Shown here piece after piece: positions 27,353 to 36,626 of a DNA stretch of 64,000 bases. Numbering within the stretch: position 1 is the first letter of the stretch; each line of letters starts with the position of its first letter. The stretch spans positions 96,209-160,208 of the forward strand of contig NZ_JAPMLN010000006.1 in the NCBI RefSeq assembly GCF_026410405.1. The letters are read 5' to 3'. Below the pieces are notes generated by a model. The model had not been told where the DNA came from. It worked only from the letters and a program-made list of their open reading frames with translations, and made no database searches. Origin of the DNA: Marinicella gelatinilytica (GTDB lineage Bacteria > Pseudomonadota > Gammaproteobacteria > Xanthomonadales > Marinicellaceae). The translations under genes and the position numbers were made by a program.

Positions 27353-28415
27353 CCAGCGCGATAATTAATGCCAAAAATAGCACTGCACTGGCAATCTTTA
27401 ACCAACTCCATGGCCGTTCACCATAAGTCTGACCTGATTGGCCATGAACCACATAGCGATAAACTTTCTTTTTATAGCTAAAAGCGGCCATATAAATCGG
27501 TACCAAAATTAAGCGAAATTTAACCTTGTCATAGTACGAGTTAAGCTGCTGGATTTGTTGTTGATCACCACCAATATCTCGGCGCACAGACGCTCTAATG
27601 ATTATCGCCATAATTGATTTTGCCTGATCATAACCGACATCGATGCCAACTTGATAAAGCTGTGACTGAAAACCACTGATATACGCCGGATTATAATCTT
27701 GAGCTTGCTGCAAATCCCAGGTGCTGAGAAAGTTTAAAAACTTATCAGGTAATGCTTTTGACGCGAATGTATACACATATTTAAAAACATTAAAGACATG
27801 ACCACTCACCGAACGCCATCGAATTTCCTGTACAGGCTGTTGTGTTGTTTGGGTTCGACCGTTTATCCGTCGGGTGACCGTTCGATAGGTGGTGTAATAG
27901 TCACCTCGCCGGCCTCTATAATCACTATTCACCTCTGCATCAAAACTCCACATTGGAATATAAACAGCCGTAACCGGTTGTGATTTAAATGCTTTTAACT
28001 TTAACTTAGAAGGTGCAAACCATAACTTTCTAAGCCATTTTTTAAATGACTGATTCGCCGTTTTATCATCCACAGCAAAGGGTAAAATAGCATCAGGTGC
28101 CAATTGACGGTGGTTAACAGCCGGCACCACGATGTTCAGATCACAATAAGGACAATCTCCGGCATGCTGATCAACTGCCATTAAAAAAGTGGCACCACAA
28201 TTACTGCAATGTAATTCCAATTGACTGGATTGCGGCTTGAGCAAGCTGATTTGCTGCTTGGTCAGTTCATAATCATGCGGACTATCTTCATAATCACGAA
28301 CAGATTCTATTGGGTTTACGGCACCGCAGCTGACACATTGCAGCGAATGTTGACCAATGGCATAATCCATGTCTGATCCACACTGCTGACATTTAAAGTG
28401 TGCATATTGAATCAT
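27333..28415 (-). CDS. Zinc-ribbon membrane-tail protein, YdjG-like
   Basis: A 360-residue protein. The N-terminal half has two CxxC-type zinc ribbons: CQQCGSD with CVSCGA (residues about 9-32) and CSNCGA with CPYCDLN (about 69-94). The middle part resembles Bacillus YdjG-like proteins. A C-terminal membrane helix (ASAVLFLALIIALVIGY) ends the protein. In Bacillus the ydjFGHI-type operon links PspA- and SPFH-like proteins to envelope stress. Here the next gene upstream is a SPFH-GYF2 protein, so a two-gene form of the module is inferred. It is not a helicase, although homologues are sometimes so labelled. Confidence 0.72.
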   Translation of the reverse strand: MIQYAHFKCQQCGSDMDYAIGQHSLQCVSCGAVNPIESVRDYEDSPHDYELTKQQISLLKPQSSQLELHCSNCGATFLMAVDQHAGDCPYCDLNIVVPAVNHRQLAPDAILPFAVDDKTANQSFKKWLRKLWFAPSKLKLKAFKSQPVTAVYIPMWSFDAEVNSDYRGRRGDYYTTYRTVTRRINGRTQTTQQPVQEIRWRSVSGHVFNVFKYVYTFASKALPDKFLNFLSTWDLQQAQDYNPAYISGFQSQLYQVGIDVGYDQAKSIMAIIIRASVRRDIGGDQQQIQQLNSYYDKVKFRLILVPIYMAAFSYKKKVYRYVVHGQSGQTYGERPWSWLKIASAVLFLALIIALVIGYNQ

Positions 28416-28425
28416 TAAATTGCCG

Positions 28426-29532
28426 TTATTTGGGCATTGGTGGCGGCTGTTGCTGTAACAGTGCTTTTATTTCTTTGACTTGATCCGCCCCAGTCCAGTC
28501 ATCCAAACCGGCTGTCCACACTAACGTGTCTGCATTCAGTTGATCTTTATCGACGAGCTCTTTGATGGCCATTAAATTAAAAGGCCCAATACGATCGCCA
28601 TCTATAATCACATAGTAGTGCTTCACTTCCTTAACATTATCTGGCATGGGAGGTGGCTGCAAAGGATCAGTGTCATCACCCTTAGCCAATGCTTGGCCGA
28701 AAGATTGCGCCATACCAAACCCCATGCCCATGCCCATGGCGCCACCGGCGGCACCCGGCTGGTTAGCGGCATCACGCATGGCTTGAGCTTGTTGGTAACG
28801 GGTAAAGCGGTTAAGATCTCCCACGGCAATGGATCCGGCACGTTCGTCCAAAGCTTTTTCCACAGCCGGTGGTACCGACACATTTTCAACCAATAATTGC
28901 TCTAATGACAAACCATAGGCAGAAAATTGCGGTAATAACTCTTGGGTAAGGAAACGACCTAAATCATCATAATTAGCAGCCAAATCCAATACCGGCACAC
29001 CAGACTGGCTAATGACTTGAGCAAAACCACTGACCACCAGGTTTTTTAATTGCCCAATGATTTCTTCCAATACAAAGTGACCATCGGTACCAACAATTTC
29101 ACGCAACAATACCGCCGGATCACTAATCTTAAAAGTATAACTGCCAAAAGCCCTGACTCGGATCACTCCAAATTCTTGATCTCGCAAGATCAAAGGATTG
29201 CGTAGCCCCCACTTCATATCAGTAAATGTACGGGTATTAAAAAAGTAAACCTCTGCCTTAAAGGGACTTTCAAAGCCATGCTTCCAGCCTTGTAAAGTGG
29301 ACAAAATTGGCATATTGGCAGTTTCTAGTTGGTAAAGTCCTGGGGTGAAAATATCCGCTAATTCGCCTTCATTGACTAAGGCCGCTATTTGCCCTTCTCT
29401 AACCGTTAACATGGCACCATTTTTAATTTCATTACCATGCCGCGGAAAACGGTAAACCAATGTATGGCGACTGTCGTCAGTCCAATCAATAACGTCAATC
29501 AATTCACCAAATAATTTATCCCATATACTCAT
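28426..29532 (-). CDS. SPFH-GYF2 protein, YdjI-like
   Basis: A 368-residue protein with a SPFH/band-7-like N-terminal part (FKAEVYFFNTRTFTDMKWG, ILRDQEFGVIRVRAFGSYTFKI) of the virion-core / YdjI type. A Gly/Met/Ala-rich linker (residues about 255-285) follows, and a C-terminal GYF_2 domain (YYVIIDGDRIGPFNL, LVWTAGLDDW). It lacks an obvious membrane helix. Members bind membranes and may act in envelope-stress responses with zinc-ribbon partners; the partner gene lies 10 bp downstream. Confidence 0.82.
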   Translation of the reverse strand: MSIWDKLFGELIDVIDWTDDSRHTLVYRFPRHGNEIKNGAMLTVREGQIAALVNEGELADIFTPGLYQLETANMPILSTLQGWKHGFESPFKAEVYFFNTRTFTDMKWGLRNPLILRDQEFGVIRVRAFGSYTFKISDPAVLLREIVGTDGHFVLEEIIGQLKNLVVSGFAQVISQSGVPVLDLAANYDDLGRFLTQELLPQFSAYGLSLEQLLVENVSVPPAVEKALDERAGSIAVGDLNRFTRYQQAQAMRDAANQPGAAGGAMGMGMGFGMAQSFGQALAKGDDTDPLQPPPMPDNVKEVKHYYVIIDGDRIGPFNLMAIKELVDKDQLNADTLVWTAGLDDWTGADQVKEIKALLQQQPPPMPK

Positions 29533-29558
29533 TTTATGTGTGCTCCTGTTGGTTTTAT

Positions 29559-31493
29559 TTAATCCATTTGCTGCTGACTGTCATCGTGATAATCTTGCAA
29601 ATCATTTTCTAAAATTTTAGTGGCTAATTTAATAAAATCATATTCAGTCACTACCCCAACCAAGGTATTGTCCTCATCGACAATCGGCAAACAACTAATG
29701 CGTTCAGTGCGCATTGTTTGCAAAGCTTCTACGGTGCTGGTTTGTGGGTAAGCATAAATCGGGTTCGGATTCATAATGTCTCGAATGGCAACACTTTCCT
29801 CTCGTTCGCCGGCAACAATTTTTTTGATAATCGAGCGATGAGAAATCAAACCCACCAACTCACCCTTATCATTTTCCACAGGTACATGACGAACCCGTTT
29901 CCAATCCATGATGCTGGCTGCCAAATCCATGGAATCATCAGGCCTGACGGTGATTAATTTGGTGGTCATAAACTGTCCCAATCGATGATAGGATGCCCGC
30001 CAATCAATGTCTTTTTCCAATTCAGCCAAAGGCCATTCGTGGACGGGCTTTTGTGCTGACTCATTGCGATCCATGGCTGCTACTATGGCACGCACTTTTT
30101 CGTCTGAATGCACCTCTTTGTCCATTTCAGTGATGGATTTAATGGCCCATTTAGCACCGGTTTGCTTTGTTTCTGCCCGCTTTTCAATAATACCTAAATA
30201 ACGGTTAATGTCTTCATCATCAATACCTGAACTTTTTAGCCCCTCTGCAGCAATGGGTAGCAGTTCTTTCAGAATTAATTCTGCGGCAGGCATGGTATCC
30301 CCGCCAAACCAATTAAAATGACACTCCAAACCACTGCGGCAGGCTTGTAAGAAATTGTTTTTAGCATCTGAAAAACGCAACTTACCGGGGATTTTATCTG
30401 CGTCATTCATTAATCCTGACATCATGCCAAAATAAAAAGCGGCATTGGCAATTTCATCAGCAGTGGTGGGGCCGGAAGGTAAAACTCGGTTTTCTATGCG
30501 CAGATGCGGTATGTTATCTTTGACACCATAACAAGGCCGATTCCAACGGTAAACACTGCCATTATGCAGCATCAAAGCCTTTAATTTTGGTATCACACCG
30601 GCTTTTACCATGGCCACCGGATCTTTTTCAAAATCAGTAGTCAGCACCACCGGAAAGCGCGAAATATCATCCCGAAAAACATCTACGATGCTTTCTATCC
30701 ATTCGTTACCGAAATGCACCCGCGCTTGGGTACCACGTTTCTGGTGAGCGGTTGAACGGGTGTCAATGGAATTCTGAAACACAGCAATCCGTGACTCATG
30801 CCACAATCGATAATGATGTATCAAGCCGGAATTGACGGACACAGCCATCAAAGGCCCGGTCACGGCTTGCGATAAGTTATACATATCGACAAATTCATGA
30901 CCACTGACTTGAAAGTGAATTTGGAAACTGGTATTCATCGCTTCCAATAAAAAGTTATCGTGTGTCACAGACAACTCATCGATGCCTCTGATTTCCATGC
31001 GAAAATCATCACCACGAATTTCTTTTAAGCGATCATTGAGCTCATAATAACGGTCAACCGGTGTGATGCTCTCCATGGTCAAGTCCAACTGCCGTAATGT
31101 GGGCAAAATACCGGCTAAAATAATTTTTGAATCATGTTTGGCCGCCACTTGCTTAGCTAACGCCATGACTTCATTCATCTCAGCTTCCATTTCACGCAGA
31201 CAGCTTCCCTTAAATCGACGGGGTGTTAAGTTGGCTTCTAAGTTAAATAGCGCAATTTCATTGGTAAAACGCGGGTCATCAATGTCGTTTAGAATTTTTA
31301 ACGCCGTTAATTTCGGGCTGTAATTTTGATCTGTAATAAACATTTCCTGTTCGGCACCAATGCGGCGTGCGCCTGACTCAATTAACCCCTGATCAATCAT
31401 TAATTCCAAAGCACGCAAATCATTTAGAACCGCTCGCGTAAATAAGCGTTTGGCCTCATGGTTATCACCCCGCGTTATATTTTGTTCACCCAT
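29559..31493 (-). CDS. GCS2 family ligase-like protein with CBS pair
   Basis: A 644-residue two-part protein. Residues about 40-400 match the GCS2 (carboxylate-amine / glutamate-cysteine ligase-like) family, with GAEQEMFI, EIALFNLEANLTPR and SFQIHFQV. The last 140 residues form a CBS-domain pair (FMTTKLITVRPDDSM..., DIMNPNPIYAYPQTST...), which commonly binds adenine nucleotides and controls the catalytic part. The fused family is known in marine Gammaproteobacteria, but its product is not. It lies 11 bp downstream of an SLC13 permease. Confidence 0.82.
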   Translation of the reverse strand: MGEQNITRGDNHEAKRLFTRAVLNDLRALELMIDQGLIESGARRIGAEQEMFITDQNYSPKLTALKILNDIDDPRFTNEIALFNLEANLTPRRFKGSCLREMEAEMNEVMALAKQVAAKHDSKIILAGILPTLRQLDLTMESITPVDRYYELNDRLKEIRGDDFRMEIRGIDELSVTHDNFLLEAMNTSFQIHFQVSGHEFVDMYNLSQAVTGPLMAVSVNSGLIHHYRLWHESRIAVFQNSIDTRSTAHQKRGTQARVHFGNEWIESIVDVFRDDISRFPVVLTTDFEKDPVAMVKAGVIPKLKALMLHNGSVYRWNRPCYGVKDNIPHLRIENRVLPSGPTTADEIANAAFYFGMMSGLMNDADKIPGKLRFSDAKNNFLQACRSGLECHFNWFGGDTMPAAELILKELLPIAAEGLKSSGIDDEDINRYLGIIEKRAETKQTGAKWAIKSITEMDKEVHSDEKVRAIVAAMDRNESAQKPVHEWPLAELEKDIDWRASYHRLGQFMTTKLITVRPDDSMDLAASIMDWKRVRHVPVENDKGELVGLISHRSIIKKIVAGEREESVAIRDIMNPNPIYAYPQTSTVEALQTMRTERISCLPIVDEDNTLVGVVTEYDFIKLATKILENDLQDYHDDSQQQMD

Positions 31494-31504
31494 CTATTTT
31501 CCAA

Positions 31505-33349
31505 TCAATAAAGTTGATAAATCCACGTTAATAATCCTGTTAATGACAACCACATGATTAACGCCAAGGGGATACCCACTCGCACAAAATCATTGAACTT
31601 ATAACCACCCGCATTCATGACCAGCAGATTGGTTTTATAGGCCATTGGTGTGGCATAACTTAAATTGGCACCAAACAGCACCGCCAACACGAATGGCTCC
31701 ACCGGCATGCCCATACGTTGTGCAATACTGACTGCAATTGGTGTACCAATCACAGCGGTGGCATTATTAGAAACCACATTGGTTAAAATGGCCATCACTA
31801 ACATCAAAATACCCAAAACCATACCCGGCGCCAAAGCATGGGTGGTAACCACAAACACATTGGCTAAGAAATCTGCACCACCGGTGGCCATTAAGGCTGA
31901 CCCTAATGCCAAAGAAGCAACAATAATTAACACCACTTGGGTACTTAATGCACGGGTGGCGTCATGCCAACGAAGACAACCGGTGGCAATAAGCACAAAA
32001 CAACCAACTGTGGCGCTCACTGCAATCGGCATGATGTTAAAAGCCGCTAAAGCCACGACCGCTGCCATTACTGCCAATGCAATCGGTGCTTTTTCAGTAT
32101 GTGGCAACTCTTCTCCACCATCTAAAAGTAACAAAGAACCGGACTTTTTAACTGCTTTGATGGCCTCATTGCTGCCTTGTACCAACAACACATCACCTTG
32201 ATGAATAACCCGGTCATTCACCCCTTTTGACATTGCTGAGGTTTCTTTTCCATGGGAATGAATGGCGAGTAAAGTTAATCCGAACTTGGTTTCTAAACGG
32301 GCATCTCCAACCCGCACCCGGTCTAATAAAGACCCAGAAGTAATCACCAATTCAGCAATTGATTGATCACCTGCCGATAAAGGGTTGCTTTCACCGACCT
32401 GCTTTCTTCCGGTGTACAAAGAAGCACCAAGTTCAACTTCATATTCGCGTAAATTATCAGGCGTATCTGTCACCACCAATCGATCACCGGCATGAATAAC
32501 CACATCCGGCAACGTCGCAATAGATAAGTTATCACCACGCACTATCCGTGATATGGAAATTTTGCCATCCAACTTATCACGAATATCTGCTAATGTTTTA
32601 TTGTCTGCAAAACTACCTTCATTAATTTTTAACTCAGCGGTAAACACCCGCGGCGAGGTATCACGCAAAGGTGGTAACCGTTCAGGAATAATTCGTGGCA
32701 CCACCAACCACAAATAAAGGATGGCTAAAACACTGGCCATGATCACCGGCAAAGCAAAATCAAACATACCAAACTCAGGAACCCCCAAACCTTCTGCCAC
32801 TTTAACAACCAGCAAGTTTGTTGAAGTACCGATGGTGGTTGACATACCACCTAAAAGAGTAGCCAAACCCATAGGCATCAGGGTACCAGAAGGGGATTGT
32901 CCGGTTTTAAGAGATACATTAATCAGAACCGGCAATAACAACACCACGATTGGCGTGTTATTTATAAAAGAACTCAGCACAGCACCGACAATTAATGTGA
33001 TTAAAAGTGATAAAGATGGACTTATTCCCCACATTTTAGCCAGAAACCTTCCCACCGGCTCAGTGGCACCGGTACGTACCAAAGCCTGCCCAGCTATCAT
33101 TAAAGCACAAACTGCCACCAGCGCTTCGTTACCAAACCCCAAAAAGAAAGAACTGACCGGAAAGAAGCCGCCATCACTTTGTTGATAGGGAAAAATCTGA
33201 AACCCAATAACTAACATGCATAACACGAAGAAACTGGAGGTCTCTAAGCTAATGTTTTCCCGGGTGAACAACACCAAAGCCACCAAGGTCAACACCAAAA
33301 CACCAATGGTGTGGGGTTGAGGTGCGTGAATCAACAAATCTGTCGGCAT
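31505..33349 (-). CDS. SLC13/DASS permease with TrkA_C domains
   Basis: A 614-residue polytopic protein with the SLC13 (divalent anion symporter) fold in two halves. Helices before residue 210 and after 400 contain the paired SNT-like motifs (FINNTPIVVLLLP, TIGTSTNLLVV; VVSNNATAVIGTP, ANLSYATPMAYKTN). Between them lie two TrkA_C/RCK_C-like regulatory domains (about residues 232-308 and 330-410). Such proteins carry sulfate, dicarboxylates or other anions and are often annotated as potassium-linked; the substrate is not readable. Coexpression with the GCS2-CBS protein is likely. A promoter is seen at 33377-33405. Confidence 0.85.
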   Translation of the reverse strand: MPTDLLIHAPQPHTIGVLVLTLVALVLFTRENISLETSSFFVLCMLVIGFQIFPYQQSDGGFFPVSSFFLGFGNEALVAVCALMIAGQALVRTGATEPVGRFLAKMWGISPSLSLLITLIVGAVLSSFINNTPIVVLLLPVLINVSLKTGQSPSGTLMPMGLATLLGGMSTTIGTSTNLLVVKVAEGLGVPEFGMFDFALPVIMASVLAILYLWLVVPRIIPERLPPLRDTSPRVFTAELKINEGSFADNKTLADIRDKLDGKISISRIVRGDNLSIATLPDVVIHAGDRLVVTDTPDNLREYEVELGASLYTGRKQVGESNPLSAGDQSIAELVITSGSLLDRVRVGDARLETKFGLTLLAIHSHGKETSAMSKGVNDRVIHQGDVLLVQGSNEAIKAVKKSGSLLLLDGGEELPHTEKAPIALAVMAAVVALAAFNIMPIAVSATVGCFVLIATGCLRWHDATRALSTQVVLIIVASLALGSALMATGGADFLANVFVVTTHALAPGMVLGILMLVMAILTNVVSNNATAVIGTPIAVSIAQRMGMPVEPFVLAVLFGANLSYATPMAYKTNLLVMNAGGYKFNDFVRVGIPLALIMWLSLTGLLTWIYQLY

Positions 33350-33376
33350 ATAGCAGTACGTGAAAGGTAAACTTAA

Positions 33377-33405
33377 AGTCTATCAAATAAGTAGAAAATT
33401 GTCAT
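33377..33405 (-). promoter_or_regulatory. Sigma-70-type promoter for the SLC13/GCS2-CBS operon
   Basis: On the minus strand ATGACA (33405-33400) and TAGACT (33382-33377) are spaced by exactly 17 bp, starting transcription about 20 bp before the permease start codon. Confidence 0.45.
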
Positions 33406-33505
33406 AAAAACATTTAACATTGATATGATCATTTTTTAAGATTATCTTCACTGATTCATACATAAGTATGATCTGTTGTTAAGATTTCTTATGATTAAAT
33501 ACTTT

Positions 33506-33677
33506 TGAGACCTTTAAATTAATTTTTGTCGGTGCAAACAGAAACTAAAACCCCAGCAATCCTGACAAGAAACACAAGTCAAACAACTTGTTAATGGTGC
33601 CACTGAGGTCAGTTTCTTAACCCAATGTGGTTGGCGTTAAACCATGATATTGATTAACAGTTAATGTAAGGATCTCT
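33506..33677. repeat. Palindromic intergenic element, copy 2 (about 172 bp)
   Basis: Left end TGAGACCTTTAAATTAAT at 33506-33523 and right end GTTAATGTAAGGATCTCT at 33660-33677 are imperfect inverted repeats (about 13 of 16 core positions complementary). The interior follows copy 3 for most of its length, with GTCG-x-TG, then CTAAAA, CAATC, GAAAC and GTTAAT-x-GTG blocks in the same order, at roughly 70% identity by eye. It is thus a diverged copy. It lies in the SLC13-fadD gap and does not touch either coding region. Confidence 0.55.
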
Positions 33678-33775
33678 ATTAAAAGCGGTTCAATTTACTG
33701 ATTCTTTAAACAGTCAAGAACCTTTTATTCATAAACCATTCGCAGAAATGGTATTAGATAACTCATTGGGACAAT

Positions 33776-35461
33776 ATGAAAATAGATAAACCTTGGCTGG
33801 ATCATTATAAACCAGGCATACCTGCAGAAATTGGTGAATACCTCTATCAAAACGTTGCTGAAATGATGGTCTCTTCATGTCAAAAATATGCTCAACAAAC
33901 TTCTTTTGTTAATTTTGGTCAAGGCATAACTTACGCCGAATTAGACCGATATTCGCAACAATATGCGGCTTATCTGCAACAACATTTTAAAACCGGCGAC
34001 GTGATAGCCATTATGATGCCCAACGTGTTGCAATACCCGATTGCTGTCTTAGGGATACTGAGAGCGGGTATGATTGTCACCAATATTAATCCACTATATA
34101 CCCCCCGTGAACTCAAACACCAACTTAATGACTCTGAAGCCAAAGGTATTCTGGTCATTGAAAACACCGCTGCTTGTTTAGCAGAAATTGTTGAAGACAC
34201 TCAGGTCCAACAGATTATCACCACCAGTATCGGCGAAATGGTTGGTGGTTTAAAAGGCAAAATCATGGATTTTGTTATCAAATACGTCAAAAAAATGGTG
34301 CCTAAATTTAATTTACCTGAGGCCAAACAATTTAAAGAGGTTTTACAAGCCGGGAACAAGCTTAAATTAAAAAAAGTTAAACGGAATTTAGATGACATCG
34401 CTTTTTTACAATACACCGGTGGCACCACGGGTGTTTCAAAAGGTGCAATTCTAACCAACCGAAACATGGTGGCTAATGTTATGCAGGTTAAATTGTGGAT
34501 AGGCAGCGAACTGGATGAAAACAATCAAGAAGTGGCCATTACCGCTCTACCGCTCTACCATATTTTTGCATTAACTGCGAATATGCTGACATTTTCTTAT
34601 TATGGTGCAAAAAATATTCTCATTACTAATCCGCGAGATATGAAGGGCTTTGTGAAAGAGCTTGGCCAACATAAATTCACCGTAATGACCGGTGTGAATA
34701 CTTTGTTTAACGGCCTACTAAACACGCCCGGATTTGAGGATTTAGATTTTTCAAAGTTTAAATTTGCTTTAGGCGGCGGTATGGCTGTGCAAAGAGGCAC
34801 CGCGGAACAATGGAAAAAGGTGACCGGGATTACCTTAGCTGAAGCCTATGGCTTAACGGAAACATCGCCGGCCGCATGTATCAACCCGATTCCACTGGAT
34901 GCTTATAACGGCACCATTGGTTTACCTATTCCATCAACACTCTGTCAAATTCGAGATGACGATAACCAGCCTTTACCGGTTGGAGAGCCGGGCGAACTAT
35001 GCATTAAAGGCCCTCAGGTTTCACAAGGCTATTTAAATAGGCCCAAAGAAACAGCCGAGACATTTATTGATGGCTGGTTAAAAACCGGTGATATTGCGAT
35101 TATGACTGAACAGGGTTATTTTAAAATTGTTGACCGTAAGAAAGACATGATACTGGTCTCTGGCTTTAATGTTTACCCAAATGAGATTGAAGATGCTGCC
35201 ACTTTGCACCCTAATATTGTCGAAGCCGCAGCCATTGGCATTCCCGACAAACGTTCCGGTGAAAAAATAAAACTATTTGTCGTTAGCAATAATAAAGCCC
35301 TCACCGCAGAGGATGTTATTGCCCATTGTCGTGAGAACTTAACCGGCTATAAAATACCAAAAATAATTGAATTTAGGGATGAATTACCAAAAACCAATGT
35401 CGGTAAAATCTTACGTAAAGATTTACGTCAAGCTGAACTCTCTGCACAAGAAAACAGTTAA
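33776..35461 (+). CDS. fadD: Long-chain acyl-CoA synthetase FadD
   Basis: A 561-residue AMP-binding enzyme, the same length as E. coli FadD and similar throughout: MMPNVLQYPIAVLGILRAG, the ATP/AMP signature YTGGTTGVSKGA, the EAYGLTETSP motif, and the GDIAIM / VDRKKDMILVSGFNVYP hinge region. It activates long-chain fatty acids to acyl-CoA at the inner membrane. The gene is monocistronic: the downstream hairpin at 35470-35502 is a strong terminator. Confidence 0.93.
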   Translation: MKIDKPWLDHYKPGIPAEIGEYLYQNVAEMMVSSCQKYAQQTSFVNFGQGITYAELDRYSQQYAAYLQQHFKTGDVIAIMMPNVLQYPIAVLGILRAGMIVTNINPLYTPRELKHQLNDSEAKGILVIENTAACLAEIVEDTQVQQIITTSIGEMVGGLKGKIMDFVIKYVKKMVPKFNLPEAKQFKEVLQAGNKLKLKKVKRNLDDIAFLQYTGGTTGVSKGAILTNRNMVANVMQVKLWIGSELDENNQEVAITALPLYHIFALTANMLTFSYYGAKNILITNPRDMKGFVKELGQHKFTVMTGVNTLFNGLLNTPGFEDLDFSKFKFALGGGMAVQRGTAEQWKKVTGITLAEAYGLTETSPAACINPIPLDAYNGTIGLPIPSTLCQIRDDDNQPLPVGEPGELCIKGPQVSQGYLNRPKETAETFIDGWLKTGDIAIMTEQGYFKIVDRKKDMILVSGFNVYPNEIEDAATLHPNIVEAAAIGIPDKRSGEKIKLFVVSNNKALTAEDVIAHCRENLTGYKIPKIIEFRDELPKTNVGKILRKDLRQAELSAQENS

Positions 35462-35469
35462 TTCAAACC

Positions 35470-35502
35470 CATCAAAACGACCTTCATAAGGTCGTTTTGA
35501 TG
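35470..35502 (+). terminator. Terminator after fadD
   Basis: A perfect 15 bp stem with a 3-base loop (CATCAAAACGACCTT-CAT-AAGGTCGTTTTGATG) begins 8 bp after the fadD stop. The TTTT run sits inside the 3' arm of the stem. It also reads as a stem on the other strand, so it may be bidirectional. Confidence 0.75.
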
Positions 35503-35512
35503 TTGGTTACAT

Positions 35513-35542
35513 TCAAAAATTATTCTCAATTTAGTTTATAAT
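35513..35542 (+). promoter_or_regulatory. Promoter for tdh-kbl
   Basis: TTCAAA (35513-35518) and a perfect TATAAT (35537-35542) are spaced by 18 bp, giving a leader of about 55 bases ahead of tdh. Confidence 0.45.
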
Positions 35543-35602
35543 AGAGCCGCCTTAATTCAAGGCATTATTTAAACTCACACATTTTCACGCACGGTGACAT
35601 TT

Positions 35603-36625
35603 ATGAAAGCATTGGTTAAAAAATCTCCCGAAAAAGGTATTTGGATGCAGGATGTGGCTAAACCAGAAATCGGTCATAATGACGTACTCATTAAAGTTGA
35701 AAAAACTGCGATTTGTGGTACCGATTTACATATTTATAATTGGGACAAATGGTCCGCAAAAAACATTAAAACACCCTTAGTCATTGGTCACGAATTTGTT
35801 GGGCATATTGTCGAGATGGGGGTTGAGGTAAATGGTTATGAAATCGGCCAACGTGTCAGTGCCGAAGGCCATATTGTATGTGGCGTGTGTCGAAACTGTC
35901 GAGCGGGAACCCAACATTTATGCCCAAACACCCAAGGTATTGGCGTAAATCGGGATGGTGCCTTTGCTGAATATGTATCTATACCCGCACAAAACTTGTG
36001 GCCGGTACCCGATGCCATTCCTTCCAATTTAGCCGCTTTTTTTGATCCATTTGGTAATGCTGCTCATTGTGCCTTGGAATATGATATGGTGGGCGAAGAT
36101 GTGCTCATCACTGGTGCAGGTCCCATCGGTATTATCGCCACCGGCATTTGCAACCATGTCGGTGCCCGCAATGTTATTGTTACTGACGTCAATGATTACC
36201 GACTTGATTTAGCTAAAAAAATGGGCGCCACCAGAACTGTTAATGTCAGTCGCGAAAAATTAAGCGACGTGATGCGTGAAGCAAGAATTACCGGTTTTGA
36301 TTTAGGTATGGAAATGTCCGGCAACCCCAATGCTTTTAATGACATGCTTGAAAACATGTATAACGGCGGTAAAGTCACCCTGCTCGGCATGTTACCGGAT
36401 GAAACGCAAATTAATTGGGATAACATTATTTTTAAAGGTTTATCTGTGAAAGGTGTAACCGGTCGAAAAATGTACGAAACCTGGTACAAAATGACACAAA
36501 TGCTTCTCTCTGGATTTCCCTTAAAGAACGTTCTCACTCATGAAATATCAATTGACGACTTTCAACATGGTTTTGATTTAATGGCCTCGGGTCAATGTGG
36601 CAAAGTCGTCTGCAGCTGGAGTTAA
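35603..36625 (+). CDS. tdh: L-threonine 3-dehydrogenase
   Basis: A 340-residue zinc alcohol dehydrogenase-fold enzyme. The start at 35603 gives MKALVKK, as in E. coli Tdh (MKALSKL). [11 protein letters not shown] and GHEFVGH carry catalytic zinc ligands, and [15 protein letters not shown] holds the structural zinc. It oxidises threonine to 2-amino-3-ketobutyrate with NAD. The stop is one base before the kbl start, so the two enzymes of the threonine-to-glycine route are coexpressed. Confidence 0.96.
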   Translation: MKALVKKSPEKGIWMQDVAKPEIGHNDVLIKVEKTAICGTDLHIYNWDKWSAKNIKTPLVIGHEFVGHIVEMGVEVNGYEIGQRVSAEGHIVCGVCRNCRAGTQHLCPNTQGIGVNRDGAFAEYVSIPAQNLWPVPDAIPSNLAAFFDPFGNAAHCALEYDMVGEDVLITGAGPIGIIATGICNHVGARNVIVTDVNDYRLDLAKKMGATRTVNVSREKLSDVMREARITGFDLGMEMSGNPNAFNDMLENMYNGGKVTLLGMLPDETQINWDNIIFKGLSVKGVTGRKMYETWYKMTQMLLSGFPLKNVLTHEISIDDFQHGFDLMASGQCGKVVCSWS

Positions 36626-36626
36626 T

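Larger units (their letters stand above)
33350..33775. other. 426 bp gap between the SLC13 and fadD genes
   Basis: The gap holds the minus-strand promoter at 33377-33405, an AT-rich spacer with no visible gene, palindromic element copy 2 (33506-33677), and about 98 bp before fadD whose only clear signal is a GGGACAAT ribosome-binding region just before its ATG. I see no tRNA, riboswitch or second ORF. Confidence 0.5.

Noticed and set aside
31665..32201. 178-codon open frame on the plus strand
   Set aside because: It lies fully inside the SLC13 permease gene on the other strand, has no recognisable domain and a low-complexity Thr/Ala/Pro content typical of antisense reading of membrane segments.
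32721..33185. 154-codon plus-strand frame
   Set aside because: Also antisense to the SLC13 gene; no start signal or family resemblance.
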